Assembly (NCBI RefSeq): GCF_000687455.2
Contig: NZ_JGVW01000059.1
Coordinates: 1-64,000, forward strand
Direction: 5' to 3'
DNA length: 64,000 bases
Source: Burkholderia sp. lig30
GTDB taxonomy: Bacteria; Pseudomonadota; Gammaproteobacteria; Burkholderiales; Burkholderiaceae
The position numbers and the translations under genes are program-made. Shown here in pieces: positions 1-8,920 of this stretch (the stretch's first letter is position 1; the number at the start of each line of letters is the position of its first letter). The notes under the pieces are model-generated. The model ran no database searches. It was given only the letters and a program-made list of their open reading frames with translations, and was not told where the DNA came from.

Positions 1-705
1 TCCCTGAACACCCCCGCCCGCCCCGCCCCGCTGCCGCGCCGTATCGGCCTGCTGGGCGGCACGTTCGACCCGATCCACGACGGCCATCTGGCCCTCGCGC
101 GCCGTTTCGCCGCGGTGCTCGACCTGACCGAGCTGGTGCTCCTGCCCGCCGGGCAGCCGTACCAGAAGCACGACGTGTCCGCCGCCGAGCACCGGCTCGC
201 GATGACGCGCGCCGCCGCGCAGTCGCTCGTGCTGCCGGGCGTGTCGGTCAGCGTCGCGACCGACGAGATCGAACACGTCGGTCCGACCTACACGGTCGAG
301 ACCCTCGAGCGCTGGCGCGCGCGCATCGGCCCCGACGCGTCGCTGTCGCTGCTGATCGGCGCGGATCAACTGGTGCGGCTCGACACCTGGCGCGACTGGC
401 GACGGCTGTTCTCGTTCGCGCACGTGTGCGCGTCGACCCGTCCCGGCTTCGACCTCGCGGCGGCGTCGCACGCGGTCGCGCAGGAAGTCGCCGCGCGGCA
501 GGCGGGCGCCGACCTGCTCAAACGAACGCCGGCCGGCCATCTGCTGATCGATACGACGCTGGCGTTCGACATCGCCGCGACCGACATCCGCGCGCACCTG
601 CGCGAATGCATCGCGCGGCGCGCACAGGTGCCCGACGCGTCGGCCGAACACGTGCCGCCCGCCGTCTGGACCTATATTCTTCAACATCGTCTCTACCACT
701 CCTGA
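1..705 (+). CDS. nadD: Nicotinate-nucleotide adenylyltransferase, 5' end cut by window
   Basis: NadD joins ATP and nicotinate mononucleotide to give deamido-NAD in the cytoplasmic NAD synthesis pathway. The frame is open from the first base. It shows the nucleotidyltransferase signature [12 protein letters not shown] at bases 55-90, with the HxGH-type catalytic histidines, and a late ATDIR segment equivalent to the family's (S/T)xxxIR motif. A GTG at 115 is internal, because the signature lies upstream of it, so the true start is left of the window. rsfS begins 4 bases after the stop and rlmH follows, the usual order in this group, so the three are probably co-transcribed. Confidence 0.95.
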   Translation, partial: SLNTPARPAPLPRRIGLLGGTFDPIHDGHLALARRFAAVLDLTELVLLPAGQPYQKHDVSAAEHRLAMTRAAAQSLVLPGVSVSVATDEIEHVGPTYTVETLERWRARIGPDASLSLLIGADQLVRLDTWRDWRRLFSFAHVCASTRPGFDLAAASHAVAQEVAARQAGADLLKRTPAGHLLIDTTLAFDIAATDIRAHLRECIARRAQVPDASAEHVPPAVWTYILQHRLYHS

Positions 706-709
706 TTCC

Positions 710-1156
710 ATGGATATTCGCAAACTGCAGCGCGTGATCGTCGACGCTCTCGAAGACATCAAGGCGCAAGACATCAAGGTGTTCAACACGACCCACCTGA
801 CCGAACTGTTCGACCGCGTGATCGTCGCGTCCGGCACCTCGAACCGCCAGACCAAGGCGCTCGCGTCGAACGTGCGCGACAAGGTCAAGGAAGCCGGCGG
901 CGACGTCGTCAGCTCCGAAGGCGAGGACACCGGCGAATGGGTGCTCGTCGACTGCGGCGACGCGGTCGTGCACATCCTGCAGCCGGCGCTGCGCCAGTAC
1001 TACAACCTCGAGGAAATCTGGGGCGACAAGCCGGTGCGGATGAAGCTCGGCGGCGCGGGCGCGAACGGCGCCGCCGCGCAGGCTTCGGACGAGGACGAGG
1101 ACGAGGAAGACGACACCGCCCGTCCGGCGCGCAAGACCCCGGCGCGCCGCCGCTAA
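710..1156 (+). CDS. rsfS: Ribosome silencing factor RsfS
   Basis: RsfS (Iojap/YbeB family) binds ribosomal protein L14 and blocks 30S/50S joining when nutrients are short. The 148-residue product has the family core with GTSNRQTKALASNV and the later EGEDTGEWVLVDCGDAVVHI region. The folded domain ends near residue 118. It is followed by a strongly acidic run (DEDEDEED) and a basic end (ARKTPARRR), a charged tail longer than in enterobacterial homologues and probably disordered. It lies between nadD and rlmH with very short gaps. The start ATG follows the nadD stop by 4 bases. Confidence 0.95.
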   Translation: MDIRKLQRVIVDALEDIKAQDIKVFNTTHLTELFDRVIVASGTSNRQTKALASNVRDKVKEAGGDVVSSEGEDTGEWVLVDCGDAVVHILQPALRQYYNLEEIWGDKPVRMKLGGAGANGAAAQASDEDEDEEDDTARPARKTPARRR

Positions 1157-1165
1157 GCCCGGCCG

Positions 1166-1636
1166 ATGAAGCTTCACATCCTGGCGGTCGGGCACAAGAT
1201 GCCCGGCTGGATCGCCGCCGGCTTCGACGAGTACGCGAAGCGCATGCCGCCCGAGCTGCGCATCGAGCTGCGCGAGATCAAGCCCGAGCTGCGCGCCGGC
1301 GGGCGCAGCGCCGAAAGCGTGATGGTGGCCGAACGGCAGAAGATCGAGGCCGCGCTGCCGAAGAACGCGCGCATCGTCGCGCTCGACGAGCGCGGCCGCG
1401 ACTGGACCACGATGCAGCTCGCGCAGGCGCTGCCCGGCTGGCAGCAGGACGGCCGCGACGTCGCGTTCGTGATCGGCGGCGCTGACGGGCTCGATCCGGC
1501 GCTGAAGGCGCGCGCCGACCTGCTGCTGCGCATCTCCAGCATGACCCTGCCGCACGGGATGGTTCGCGTGCTGCTCGCCGAACAGCTTTACCGCGCGTGG
1601 AGCATCACGCAGAATCACCCTTACCACCGTGCCTGA
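1166..1636 (+). CDS. rlmH: 23S rRNA pseudouridine-1915 N3-methyltransferase RlmH
   Basis: RlmH is a small SPOUT-class methyltransferase that uses S-adenosylmethionine to methylate pseudouridine 1915 in helix 69 of 23S rRNA, acting on assembled 70S ribosomes. The length of 156 residues is standard. Visible family features are the start [15 protein letters not shown], the [11 protein letters not shown] segment, the glycine-rich SAM-binding knot [11 protein letters not shown], and the conserved C-terminus with [16 protein letters not shown] followed by HPYHRA. It begins 9 bases after rsfS, consistent with one operon and a shared ribosome-related role. Confidence 0.96.
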   Translation: MKLHILAVGHKMPGWIAAGFDEYAKRMPPELRIELREIKPELRAGGRSAESVMVAERQKIEAALPKNARIVALDERGRDWTTMQLAQALPGWQQDGRDVAFVIGGADGLDPALKARADLLLRISSMTLPHGMVRVLLAEQLYRAWSITQNHPYHRA

Positions 1637-1686
1637 CGCGTCGTCCTCGCGACGCGCGGCGCGCGCCCAACGAGACTCACGACACC

Positions 1687-2319
1687 ATGCCGTCCAGCGC
1701 TTTCCACGAGCTTTTCCCGTACGTCTACCTCGCGTCGCAAAGCCCGCGCCGCCAGGAGCTGCTGCAGCAGCTCGGCGTGCGCTTCGAACTGCTGCTGCCG
1801 CGTCCCGATGAGGATGCCGAAGCGCTCGAAGCCGAGCTGCCCGGCGAAGCGGCCGATCATTACGTGCTGCGCGTGTGCGCCGCGAAGGCCGCCGCGGCCC
1901 GCGACCGCCTCGTCGCGAGCGACCGCCCGGGCGCGCCGCTGATCGTCGCCGACACGACCGTGACGATCGACGGCGCGATCCTCGGCAAGCCGTCCGATCC
2001 GGCCGACGCGCTCGCCATGCTGACCCGTCTTGCCGGCCGCGATCACGAAGTGCTGACCGCGCTCGCCGTGATCGACGCGCACGGCGAGCGGCTGCCGCCC
2101 GCGCTGTCGCGCTCGACGGTGCGCTTCGGCGCCGCGTCCCGCGACGCGCTGCTGCGCTACGTCGAGAGCGGCGAGCCGTTCGGCAAGGCCGGCGCGTACG
2201 CGATCCAGGGCCGCGCCGCCGAATTCGTCGAGCGGATCGACGGTTCCCATTCGGGTATCATGGGTCTGCCCCTTTTTGAGACGGCGGCGCTTTTGCGAGC
2301 GGCGCGCGTCGACTTCTGA
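1687..2319 (+). CDS. Maf-family nucleoside triphosphate pyrophosphatase
   Basis: Maf proteins hydrolyse dTTP, UTP and modified nucleotides to monophosphates. The family signature [16 protein letters not shown] is close to the N-terminus, followed by ADTTV (catalytic acid region) and the C-terminal [11 protein letters not shown] motif. I chose the ATG at 1687 because the conserved domain starts about 13 residues later; an upstream in-frame ATG at 1597 would put an unconserved 30-residue extension over the end of rlmH. The product is about 210 residues. Whether it is of the YhdE (dTTP/UTP) or YceF subtype was not settled. rng follows after 8 bases. Confidence 0.92.
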   Translation: MPSSAFHELFPYVYLASQSPRRQELLQQLGVRFELLLPRPDEDAEALEAELPGEAADHYVLRVCAAKAAAARDRLVASDRPGAPLIVADTTVTIDGAILGKPSDPADALAMLTRLAGRDHEVLTALAVIDAHGERLPPALSRSTVRFGAASRDALLRYVESGEPFGKAGAYAIQGRAAEFVERIDGSHSGIMGLPLFETAALLRAARVDF

Positions 2320-2327
2320 ATCGCACC

Positions 2328-3797
2328 ATGAACGAAGAAATCCTGATCAACATCACGCCGCAGGAAACGCGGGTCGCACTGGTCCAACAAGGCGCGGTGC
2401 AGGAGCTTCACGTCGAGCGCACGCTGTCGCGCGGACGGGTCGGCAACATCTATCTCGGCAAGGTCGTGCGGGTGTTGCCCGGCATGCAGTCGGCGTTCAT
2501 CGACATCGGCCTCGAGCGCGCGGCGTTCCTGCACGTCGCCGACATCTGGCAGCCGCGCCTGCCCGGCGATCCGCAGACGGGCGCGGCGCACCAGCCGATC
2601 GAGAAGACGGTGTTCGAAGGCCAGACGCTGATGGTGCAGGTCATCAAGGACCCGATCGGCACCAAGGGCGCGCGGCTGTCGACGCAGGTCAGCATCGCGG
2701 GCCGCACGCTGGTCTACCTGCCGCAGGAGCCGCACATCGGCATCTCGCAGAAGATCGAGAGCGAGGCCGAGCGCGAGGCCGTGCGCGCGCGCCTGACCGC
2801 GGTGCTCCCGGCCGACGAGAAAGGCGGCTACATCGTGCGCACGATCGCCGAGGACGCGACGAGCGACGAGCTGGCCGCCGACGTCGCGTACCTGCGCAAG
2901 ACCTGGGCGACAATCGTCGGGCTTGCGCAGCGGCTGCCCGCGACGAGCCTGCTGTATCAGGATCTCGACCTCGCGCAGCGCGTGCTGCGCGACTTTGCGA
3001 ACGACGACACGACGCGCATCCAGGTCGATTCGCGCGAGACGCACCAGCGCCTCGCCGAATTCGCGGCCGAGTTCACGCCGGCCGTGAGCCCGAAGCTGCA
3101 CCACTACACCGGCGAGCGGCCGCTCTATGACCTGTACAACATCGAGGCGGAAATCCAGCGCGCGCTGTCGCGGCGGGTCGACCTGAAGTCGGGCGGCTAC
3201 CTGATGATCGACCAGACCGAGGCGATGACGACGATCGACGTGAACACCGGCGGCTACGTCGGTGCGCGCAACTTCGACGACACGATCTTCAAGACCAACC
3301 TCGAGGCGGCGCACACGATCGCGCGGCAACTGCGGCTGCGCAATCTCGGCGGGATCATCATCATCGACTTCATCGACATGGAGAACGCCGAGCATCGCGA
3401 CGCGGTGCTCTCCGAGCTGAAGAAGGCGCTGTCGCGCGACCGCACGCGCGTGACGGTCAACGGCTTCTCGCAGCTCGGGCTCGTCGAGATGACCCGCAAG
3501 CGCACCCGCGAATCGCTCGCGCACGTGCTGTGCGAGCCGTGCCCGGTATGCCAGGGCAAGGGCCAGGTGAAGACCTCGCGCACGGTCTGCTACGACGTGC
3601 TGCGCGAGATCCTGCGCGAGTCGCGGCAGTTCAATCCGCGCGAATTCCGCGTGATCGCGTCGCAGCAGGTGATCGACCTGTTCCTCGACGAGGAGTCGCA
3701 GCATCTGGCGATGCTGATCGATTTCATCGGCAAGCCGGTGTCGTTGCAGGTCGAGTCGAATCTGAGCCAGGAGCAGTACGACATCGTCTTGATGTAG
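2328..3797 (+). CDS. rng: Ribonuclease G
   Basis: RNase G is a cytoplasmic endoribonuclease that matures the 5' end of 16S rRNA and degrades some mRNAs. The 489-residue length fits RNase G, not the much longer RNase E. It opens with MNEEILINITPQETRVAL and has an S1-like RNA-binding region near residues 35-120. The catalytic acidic motifs include IDVNTGGYVG and IIIDFIDM, and a Zn-link motif (CEPCPVCQGKG) follows near residue 405, as needed for tetramer formation. No RNase E-type scaffold extension is present. It is probably the last gene of the nadD-to-rng block. Confidence 0.95.
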   Translation: MNEEILINITPQETRVALVQQGAVQELHVERTLSRGRVGNIYLGKVVRVLPGMQSAFIDIGLERAAFLHVADIWQPRLPGDPQTGAAHQPIEKTVFEGQTLMVQVIKDPIGTKGARLSTQVSIAGRTLVYLPQEPHIGISQKIESEAEREAVRARLTAVLPADEKGGYIVRTIAEDATSDELAADVAYLRKTWATIVGLAQRLPATSLLYQDLDLAQRVLRDFANDDTTRIQVDSRETHQRLAEFAAEFTPAVSPKLHHYTGERPLYDLYNIEAEIQRALSRRVDLKSGGYLMIDQTEAMTTIDVNTGGYVGARNFDDTIFKTNLEAAHTIARQLRLRNLGGIIIIDFIDMENAEHRDAVLSELKKALSRDRTRVTVNGFSQLGLVEMTRKRTRESLAHVLCEPCPVCQGKGQVKTSRTVCYDVLREILRESRQFNPREFRVIASQQVIDLFLDEESQHLAMLIDFIGKPVSLQVESNLSQEQYDIVLM

Positions 3798-4482
3798 GGC
3801 TTGCGCTATCTCGCGCCGCGTCGTCCGCACGAGATGAATCCCTGATGTTTAATGCCACAGCCATGTGTGAAGCGCAAACTCCACTGCACAAAGAGAAGCC
3901 GTGCCCAAAACGGACAGCCACCCCAAAATCCTGATTCGTCGACTCATCGGGAACGTTCGCCGTGAATACCATGATGCGGCAGATTGTCGCATTTCATTTG
4001 ATCCGATCATTGATTTCCATCAATGCCGGAGCCGGTATGCGCAGCAAACAACGGCCAACCCCGGCGTCAGCCCATGCCCTCGCCGAATGACGCGCCCGAC
4101 GTCTTTTGCAGATCCTGCAATTGTTTATTAAGCAATCGTTTACCCCGAGCCGAACGGCGGGCCGCGTCCGCTACAGTAGCCTCAGTTCAACACCCGCTAC
4201 CGGCATCCGCCTCACTTTCATCATGAAACCGCCCTACGGCCATTTGATCGCGGGATGCGCGATCGCAGTCGCCACGATCGCCGCCAGCGTCATCGCCTCG
4301 CTCAGTTCGTTCCCGCGCTGAGCGCCGCCATGCGCGGTTGGCAGCCGACGGCGGCGATTCGCGGCCGGCGCCCGCAGCCCCTGCGGCACCATCATGACCG
4401 CGCGGCCGGCACCCGGCTCCACGCCCGGACTGCCGTCTTTTTCGGCGCGACAGCGCAAGCATCCCGAGGGCGCACAAAAAAC
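3798..4482. other. Intergenic stretch between rng and tRNA-Asn
   Basis: About 700 bases, visibly richer in A and T than the flanking genes, with no recognisable protein family on either strand. Only short frames of low credibility occur. The clearest is a 32-codon frame at 4223, listed separately. No repeat or integrase remnant was seen, although the position just upstream of tRNA genes is a common landing zone for mobile DNA. Confidence 0.6.
4223..4321 (+). CDS. Possible 32-residue single-helix membrane peptide
   Basis: A short frame starting MKPPYGHL and continuing as one hydrophobic Ala/Ile/Val-rich segment of about 22 residues, compatible with one membrane helix. There is no convincing ribosome binding site before the ATG and no family is recognised, so this may be chance. 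It lies alone about 200 bases upstream of the tRNA-Asn gene. Confidence 0.2.
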   Translation: MKPPYGHLIAGCAIAVATIAASVIASLSSFPR

Positions 4483-4511
4483 TTGCCAAATTTCCGGCGG
4501 GTGTGCATAAT
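4483..4511 (+). promoter_or_regulatory. Sigma-70-type promoter for the tRNA pair
   Basis: A TTGCCA -35 hexamer (4483-4488) and a CATAAT -10 hexamer (4506-4511) are separated by exactly 17 bases. They are followed by a C-rich discriminator and the 5' end of tRNA-Asn 11 bases later. A GC-rich discriminator is typical of stringently controlled stable-RNA promoters, so growth-rate control is inferred. Confidence 0.75.
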
Positions 4512-4522
4512 CTGCCCCCTCT

Positions 4523-4598
4523 TCCCCGATAGCTCAGCCGGTAGAGCGCCGGACTGTTAATCCGTAGGTCCCTGGTTCGAGCCCAGGTCGGGGAGCCA
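4523..4598 (+). tRNA. tRNA-Asn (anticodon GTT)
   Basis: A 76-base cloverleaf with acceptor stem TCCCCGA paired to TCGGGGA, a D arm with the AGCTCAGCCGGTAGAGC pattern, anticodon loop CTGTTAA with GTT at 4556-4558, T loop GGTTCGAGCC and an encoded 3' CCA. All stems pair. It is the first gene after the promoter at 4483 and is followed by tRNA-Gly 6 bases later. Confidence 0.97.
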
Positions 4599-4604
4599 AG
4601 TAAT

Positions 4605-4680
4605 GCGGGAGTAGCTCAGTTGGTAGAGCGCAACCTTGCCAAGGTTGAGGTCGCGAGTTCGAGACTCGTCTCCCGCTCCA
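4605..4680 (+). tRNA. tRNA-Gly (anticodon GCC)
   Basis: A 76-base cloverleaf with acceptor stem GCGGGAG paired to CTCCCGC, D arm GCTCAGTTGGTAGAGC, anticodon loop TTGCCAA with GCC at 4638-4640, T loop AGTTCGAGACT and an encoded CCA. It lies 6 bases after tRNA-Asn and is presumably processed from the same transcript. Confidence 0.97.
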
Positions 4681-4690
4681 TTACACATGC

Positions 4691-4763
4691 CCACGTGGCC
4701 CGGCGGTAACGCCCTCCGCTGATGAAGGAGAGGCCGGCCGTTCGATCCTGCCCACGTGCGCCG
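4691..4763 (+). other. tRNA-like sequence, possible decayed tRNA-Ile-like gene
   Basis: Starting 10 bases after tRNA-Gly, a 73-base segment can be folded as a degenerate cloverleaf. The acceptor CCACGTG (4691-4697) pairs with CACGTGC (4753-4759) except at one end. A short arm GGCG-GTAA-CGCC sits in the D position. An anticodon-like arm CTCCG/AGGAG has one mismatch and the 7-base loop CTGATGA, which places GAT at 4721-4723. A T arm with loop TTCGATC has one mismatch. The D arm lacks the conserved GG, and the end reads CCG instead of CCA. It is more likely a remnant or a non-canonical structure than a working tRNA. Confidence 0.35.
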
Positions 4764-5018
4764 CTGGCGAAGACGGCAACATTGCCGTTCCCCCTCCGCA
4801 AGATTCCCCGCTGTTTTTCTCCCGGTTCCGCTTCGGCGAACATGCGTCCGCCATTCCGTCGATCCACCGACCGAAACGGCATCTCGACGCCCGTCGTGCC
4901 CATCCGGCTCCGACGCCGGGAGGGTAAACAGCGAGCGGGTTTACCTGCCTCGAACGCGCGGCATTCGGGCGGTAGGATCAGTACTCCTGTTGGTTCAAGG
5001 TTTCTCTCAGCGAAGCTC

Positions 5019-5044
5019 GCCCGCGTCACGCGGGCATTTTTTTT
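5019..5044 (+). terminator. Rho-independent terminator
   Basis: A perfect 7-bp stem GCCCGCG/CGCGGGC with a 3-base loop, followed by A and eight T residues. No protein gene ends just upstream, so it must close the tRNA transcript or an unannotated RNA lying between 4764 and 5018. That interval shows no credible coding frame and no clear promoter. Confidence 0.8.
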
Positions 5045-5131
5045 CGGGCCACGCGCAATCGGGCGTGCGATCGGAAGCATCGAACGGTGTCAGTTGTGCT
5101 ATCGTCGCCACCCAAAGCGAGGTGACGCACG

Positions 5132-5335
5132 ATGAATCGTATTTTCATGACACGAACAGAAGCGCTGGAGCTCTTGATCAAGGCGCACCAGGCTGCTTCC
5201 GACAGGATCGAGGGGCATGCCGGGGCCGCGCTTGCGAGGATCGAAGCGCTGGATCACCTGCTGCTCGATGTTCGCGCGGGCCGGGTCACTGAATTTCGCG
5301 CGCCCGACGACACCCACGTCACCATCATGGATTGA
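5132..5335 (+). CDS. Small hypothetical protein (67 residues)
   Basis: A short frame starting MNRIFMTRTEALELLIKAH, preceded by a good ribosome binding sequence (GAGGTGA, about 7 bases before the ATG). A second ATG lies 15 bases downstream. The product is soluble, rich in Ala, Leu, Glu and Arg, and likely mostly helical through residue 50. It ends in a short polar segment containing DDTHVTIMD. No family is recognised. It stands alone between the terminator at 5019-5044 and a convergent small gene at 5404. Confidence 0.55.
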   Translation: MNRIFMTRTEALELLIKAHQAASDRIEGHAGAALARIEALDHLLLDVRAGRVTEFRAPDDTHVTIMD

Positions 5336-5403
5336 CCGGCTGACGGAACGCCCGGATACAGGTTCGCGACAGCGCCGCTTGCGAGCGGCCCCGCAGCAGC
5401 GGC

Positions 5404-5580
5404 TTATCCCGGCCAATGGAAAACGACAGCGGCAACGACAAGCATCGCCACCGACGTACATGCGATTGCCGCGAGCGCGCGCATGGCCTTCGCGCGCCGC
5501 ATCGCGCGACGGCTTGCCGCCGGTGACTCGTAGTACTCGCCGAGGCCACCCGAATACAGCCTCTCCCAGCGAATCTCCAT
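5404..5580 (-). CDS. Small single-helix membrane protein (58 residues)
   Basis: Begins MEIRWERLYSGG. I chose the ATG at 5580 because it has a strong ribosome binding site (GGTGAGGAGGAG) immediately upstream, whereas an upstream frame extension to 5685 has none. The N-terminal 25 residues are polar. They are followed by a basic stretch (RRAMRRAKAMR) and a C-terminal hydrophobic helix of about 22 residues ending HWPG. The positive-inside rule puts the N-terminus in the cytoplasm. Unrecognised. It is convergent with the small gene at 5132. Confidence 0.55.
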   Translation of the reverse strand: MEIRWERLYSGGLGEYYESPAASRRAMRRAKAMRALAAIACTSVAMLVVAAVVFHWPG

Positions 5581-5996
5581 CTTCTCCTCCTCACCCCACA
5601 CCGGAAACCATTCTGGTAGCGCTTCAATTCGATGCGCCACGGGAGAAAACCCTGACGCAGCCCACGCACGACTGACGACGTGCATGATTCAGCCACCGCC
5701 GCGAATGCGCGGCAGCGACTCGGCTCACGAATCGGCGAACCCGCGAAGCAAACAAATTGACGGATATCAAAAAAATAGCGGGATGCCATAAAGAATTCCG
5801 TCAACTATACGTAATGAATATGAAACCTTTGCAACCGCGGTCCTGAACCGGCGGGGCTTCGTTTCGCCCCGAAGTCATCGTTGACTGCCCGCTGCGCAGG
5901 TCGACGCATGCACTGCTGATCGTCACGGGCTGAAGAACGGGCGTTGCCCACGAGGCACGTCCGGATATCGCCCGGGTATCCATCCATCACCCTGCC
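5581..5996. other. Upstream region of the chemoreceptor gene
   Basis: About 415 bases without a gene, including an A-rich patch near 5765-5795. A TCAAAAAA...GCCATAA arrangement (5767-5791) loosely resembles a flagellar sigma-28 promoter (TAAAGTTT, 11-base spacer, GCCGATAA). This would suit a chemoreceptor, but the spacing is one base short and the -10 match is imperfect, so it is only suggestive. Nothing else was recognised. Confidence 0.35.
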
Positions 5997-7724
5997 ATGC
6001 GCCACATGAATTTGAACGACATGAAGATCTCCACCCGGCTTGTGCTCGGATTCGGCATCCTGTCGCTATTGATCGCCCTGGTGGGCGCCATCTCGATGGT
6101 CAAGATCAACGCCGTCAGCGGCGCCTTCGACACCGTGGTCAATGAGCGCTACGTCAAGATCGCCGCGCTCAACGACATCAAGGGCGGCTTGAACCAGCAA
6201 GCCCGCTCGCTGCGCAACACGCTCATCATGAGCAACCCGGCCGACGTCAGGAGCGAGCTCGCGCTGCTCGCATCGGCCAGCAAGGACGTCGACGAACGCT
6301 GGGCCACGCTCAGCCCGACGATCCACGACGAAAAGGCGAAGGCGCTGCTTGCCAAGGCCATGCAGGCGCGCGCGGACTACGAAGCGACGTACGGAAAGTT
6401 CACGGGCCTGATTTCGGGCGGACAAGCCGACGAAGCCAGACATGTATTGCTGGACGAGATCCGGCCGCACCAGCTCGCCTACTTCGCTTCCGTCGACGAC
6501 CTGATCGGCCGCCAGAAAGAACTGATGGACGGCTCCGCCAGTCAGGCATTCGACGCGGTCGGCAGCATGAAGGTCATCCTGCCGATATGCAGCGCGGTGG
6601 CGGTCGTGATCGCGGTCCTGATGGGCGTATGGATCATCCGGGCGGTCACGCGCCCGCTCGGCCAGGCCGTGGCGATCGCGCGCTCGGTCGCGGCCGGCGA
6701 CCTGAGCATTCAGTTCGACGCCGCCGGCACCAACGAAACGGCCCAGCTGTTGCGCGCGCTGAAGGACATGCAGACGGCGCTGTCGGAGGTGGTGACCACC
6801 GTGCGGCAAAACGCCGAATCCGTGGCCACCGCGAGCGCGCAGATCGCCCAGGGCAACCAGGACCTGTCGCAGCGCACCGAAGAACAGGCCGCGTCCCTCG
6901 AGGAAACGGCCGCGAGCATGGAAGAGCTCACCGGCACGGTCCGCCAGAATGCCGAAAACGCGCAGCAGGCCAGCACGCTCGCGTCCACCGCGTCGGGCGT
7001 CGCGCGGCAAGGCGGCGAGATGGCGGGCCGCGTCGTCGAAACCATGCAGGGCATTTCCGCCAGCTCGTCGAAGATGGCCGAGATCATCGCCGTCATCGAA
7101 GGCATCGCGTTTCAGACCAACATCCTCGCGCTCAATGCGGCCGTCGAGGCGGCACGCGCCGGCGAGCAGGGACGCGGCTTCGCGGTCGTGGCGGGCGAGG
7201 TCCGCACGCTCGCCCAGCGCAGCGCGACGGCCGCCAGGGAAATCAAGGAGCTGATCACCGAGTCGGTCGGCCGGGTCGATCTCGGCGCGAAGCTCGTCGA
7301 CGAAGCGGGCCGTACGATCCACGAGGTGGTTCACTCCGTGCAGCGCGTCACCGACATCATGAACGAAATCGCCGCGGCCTCCGAAGAGCAGCGCACCGGC
7401 ATCGAACAGGTCAATACGGCGGTCGCGCAGATGGATCAGGTGACGCAGCAGAACGCCGCCCTCGTCGAGGAAGCGTCGGCCGCGGCGCAGTCGATGGTCC
7501 AGCAGGCGCAGACCTTGCGCGCGACGGTCGCGGTGTTCAAGGTGGCCGGGCACGCGCCGGACAACGCGCCCGCCGCCGCGGTGCCGGCCGCGGCCAGAAG
7601 CCGCACCGCTGCGGTGAAGAAGGCCGCGCGCCCCGCGATCGCGACGCCCGCGCCGCGCCCCGCCGTGGCGCAGCCTGCGGCGGAATCCGCCGGCGCCGCC
7701 GCATCCGACTGGGAAACGTTCTGA
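5997..7724 (+). CDS. Methyl-accepting chemotaxis protein
   Basis: A membrane chemoreceptor that signals through CheW/CheA. It has an N-terminal transmembrane helix (about residues 13-33), a periplasmic four-helix-bundle sensor of about 155 residues, and a second helix (about 193-215). A HAMP domain (about 216-268) and the long coiled-coil signalling domain follow, with the conserved hairpin tip ([21 protein letters not shown]). An Ala/Pro/Lys linker of about 50 residues ends in the pentapeptide DWETF, a variant of the NWETF tether that recruits CheR/CheB, so this should be a high-abundance, self-adapting type. ATG codons at 5997, 6006 and 6021 are all possible starts. The ligand cannot be read from sequence. 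Confidence 0.93.
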   Translation: MRHMNLNDMKISTRLVLGFGILSLLIALVGAISMVKINAVSGAFDTVVNERYVKIAALNDIKGGLNQQARSLRNTLIMSNPADVRSELALLASASKDVDERWATLSPTIHDEKAKALLAKAMQARADYEATYGKFTGLISGGQADEARHVLLDEIRPHQLAYFASVDDLIGRQKELMDGSASQAFDAVGSMKVILPICSAVAVVIAVLMGVWIIRAVTRPLGQAVAIARSVAAGDLSIQFDAAGTNETAQLLRALKDMQTALSEVVTTVRQNAESVATASAQIAQGNQDLSQRTEEQAASLEETAASMEELTGTVRQNAENAQQASTLASTASGVARQGGEMAGRVVETMQGISASSSKMAEIIAVIEGIAFQTNILALNAAVEAARAGEQGRGFAVVAGEVRTLAQRSATAAREIKELITESVGRVDLGAKLVDEAGRTIHEVVHSVQRVTDIMNEIAAASEEQRTGIEQVNTAVAQMDQVTQQNAALVEEASAAAQSMVQQAQTLRATVAVFKVAGHAPDNAPAAAVPAAARSRTAAVKKAARPAIATPAPRPAVAQPAAESAGAAASDWETF

Positions 7725-7960
7725 CCCCTGGCGGCGCGCCGTGACGCGCCCCGCCGCCGGGGCCGCCCGCGCCGACGGCCGGCCCCGCTCACGCGACCGC
7801 GTTGGCGCGCGGCTCAAGTCACCTGATCGCTCGCGCGGGCATCGGTCTTCCCGGCAAGACGCGTTAAACTCTCCCCTCGCGTGGTGCGCCGCACGCACCC
7901 GCCTTCCATCGCCAGCAGCGGTCCCTCGCGTCCGCCCCGACCCCTGGAGTAAGTGCCACA

Positions 7961-8920
7961 ATGAGCGGCGGCTTCCCGCATCCGGCTTCCCGCCTGTCCT
8001 CCCCGTCCCTGACGGCCTTCCTGGTTCTCGTTGCCCCCGCGCTGCTGTCCGGCTGCGGCATGCTGCCCACTCGCACCCCGCCCGCGCCGATCAGCGAAGC
8101 GCTCGTCGAGGCGGTCGAGGAAACGGCCGGCGAGCCGCTCACCCTGCCTCCGACGCCCGCGCCGCAGCAACCGGAAGCCGAGGCGCCGAAAAAGCCGCAC
8201 CACGACGTGGTCCGGCCCCGGCCTGCGCAGCCGCCGGAGCCGGCGCCGCCTGCGCCGCCGCCGCCCGCGCCGCTCGTCGCGACGCGCACGCTCGATCGCA
8301 GCCAGGTCCGCGCGCTGCTCGACAGCGAAGTGCAGCGGCGCGGCGGCAAGGTGATCGGCCGCGCGGTCGACATGGTCGCCGACGCGAGCGGCAAGCCGCG
8401 CGAGATGATCGTGAACCTGCGGGGTTTCATGGGGATCGGCGACCGCAAGGTCAGCTTTCCGTGGAACGTGTTCCGCTTCACGCCGGGCGGCAAGCGCGAA
8501 CCGATCGTGCTCGACGTGCCGGCCGGCGAGCTGCCGCCCGCGATTCGCCCGCGGATCGTGCCGTTGTCCGGCTCGCCCGCCGCCTCGCCCGCGACCCGGC
8601 TGCCGATGCTCGACAGCGACGTGGAGCGCCCCAACGGCACGAAGATCGGCCGCGTGGTCGACGTGCTGATCGACCGCGACGCGCAGCCTCTGGCGATCGT
8701 GCTCGACCTGGACGGATTCGTCGCGCCGGATCGCCGCGCGATCGCCGCGAACTGGTCGGCGCTGCGCTTCGTGACCCGCGACAAGACGCTGCGCGCGCAG
8801 CTCGACCTGAACGACGCCCAGATCAAGGCGACGCCGCCCTACGCGGCCGACAAGCCGGTCGTCGCCGTATCGCCGCCGGCCGCCGCCGCGCCGGCATCGT
8901 CCGCGAGCGCCACACGATGA
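7961..8920 (+). CDS. PRC-barrel lipoprotein
   Basis: A 319-residue protein with a lipoprotein signal (lipobox LSGC, Cys near residue 32). About 70 residues of Pro/Glu-rich linker follow, spanning the periplasm or envelope. Two related C-terminal domains come next, each reading like a PRC-barrel (for example NLRGFMGIGDRKVSFPW and later LDLDGFVAPDRRAI). PRC-barrels bind RNA, metals or partner proteins in other contexts, so the function here is not known. A ribosome binding site (GGAGTAAG) precedes the ATG. Its stop overlaps the next gene's start (ATGA), so it is translationally coupled to an MFS transporter. Confidence 0.75.
   Translation: MSGGFPHPASRLSSPSLTAFLVLVAPALLSGCGMLPTRTPPAPISEALVEAVEETAGEPLTLPPTPAPQQPEAEAPKKPHHDVVRPRPAQPPEPAPPAPPPPAPLVATRTLDRSQVRALLDSEVQRRGGKVIGRAVDMVADASGKPREMIVNLRGFMGIGDRKVSFPWNVFRFTPGGKREPIVLDVPAGELPPAIRPRIVPLSGSPAASPATRLPMLDSDVERPNGTKIGRVVDVLIDRDAQPLAIVLDLDGFVAPDRRAIAANWSALRFVTRDKTLRAQLDLNDAQIKATPPYAADKPVVAVSPPAAAAPASSASATR

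Noticed and set aside
518-1627. A 369-codon frame on the minus strand over rsfS and rlmH
   Set aside because: Crosses several certain genes and has only high-GC background composition.
2157-3830. A 557-codon frame on the minus strand over rng
   Set aside because: Antisense shadow of RNase G with Arg/Asp/Leu-rich composition and no recognisable domain.
5767-5791. A firm sigma-28 promoter for the chemoreceptor
   Set aside because: Spacing and -10 match are both off consensus; kept only as a remark in the region entry.
7741-8916. N-terminal extension of the MFS transporter
   Set aside because: The frame is open through the whole lipoprotein gene but is Arg/Ala-rich and unlike any protein; the ATGA overlap at 8917 gives the natural start.
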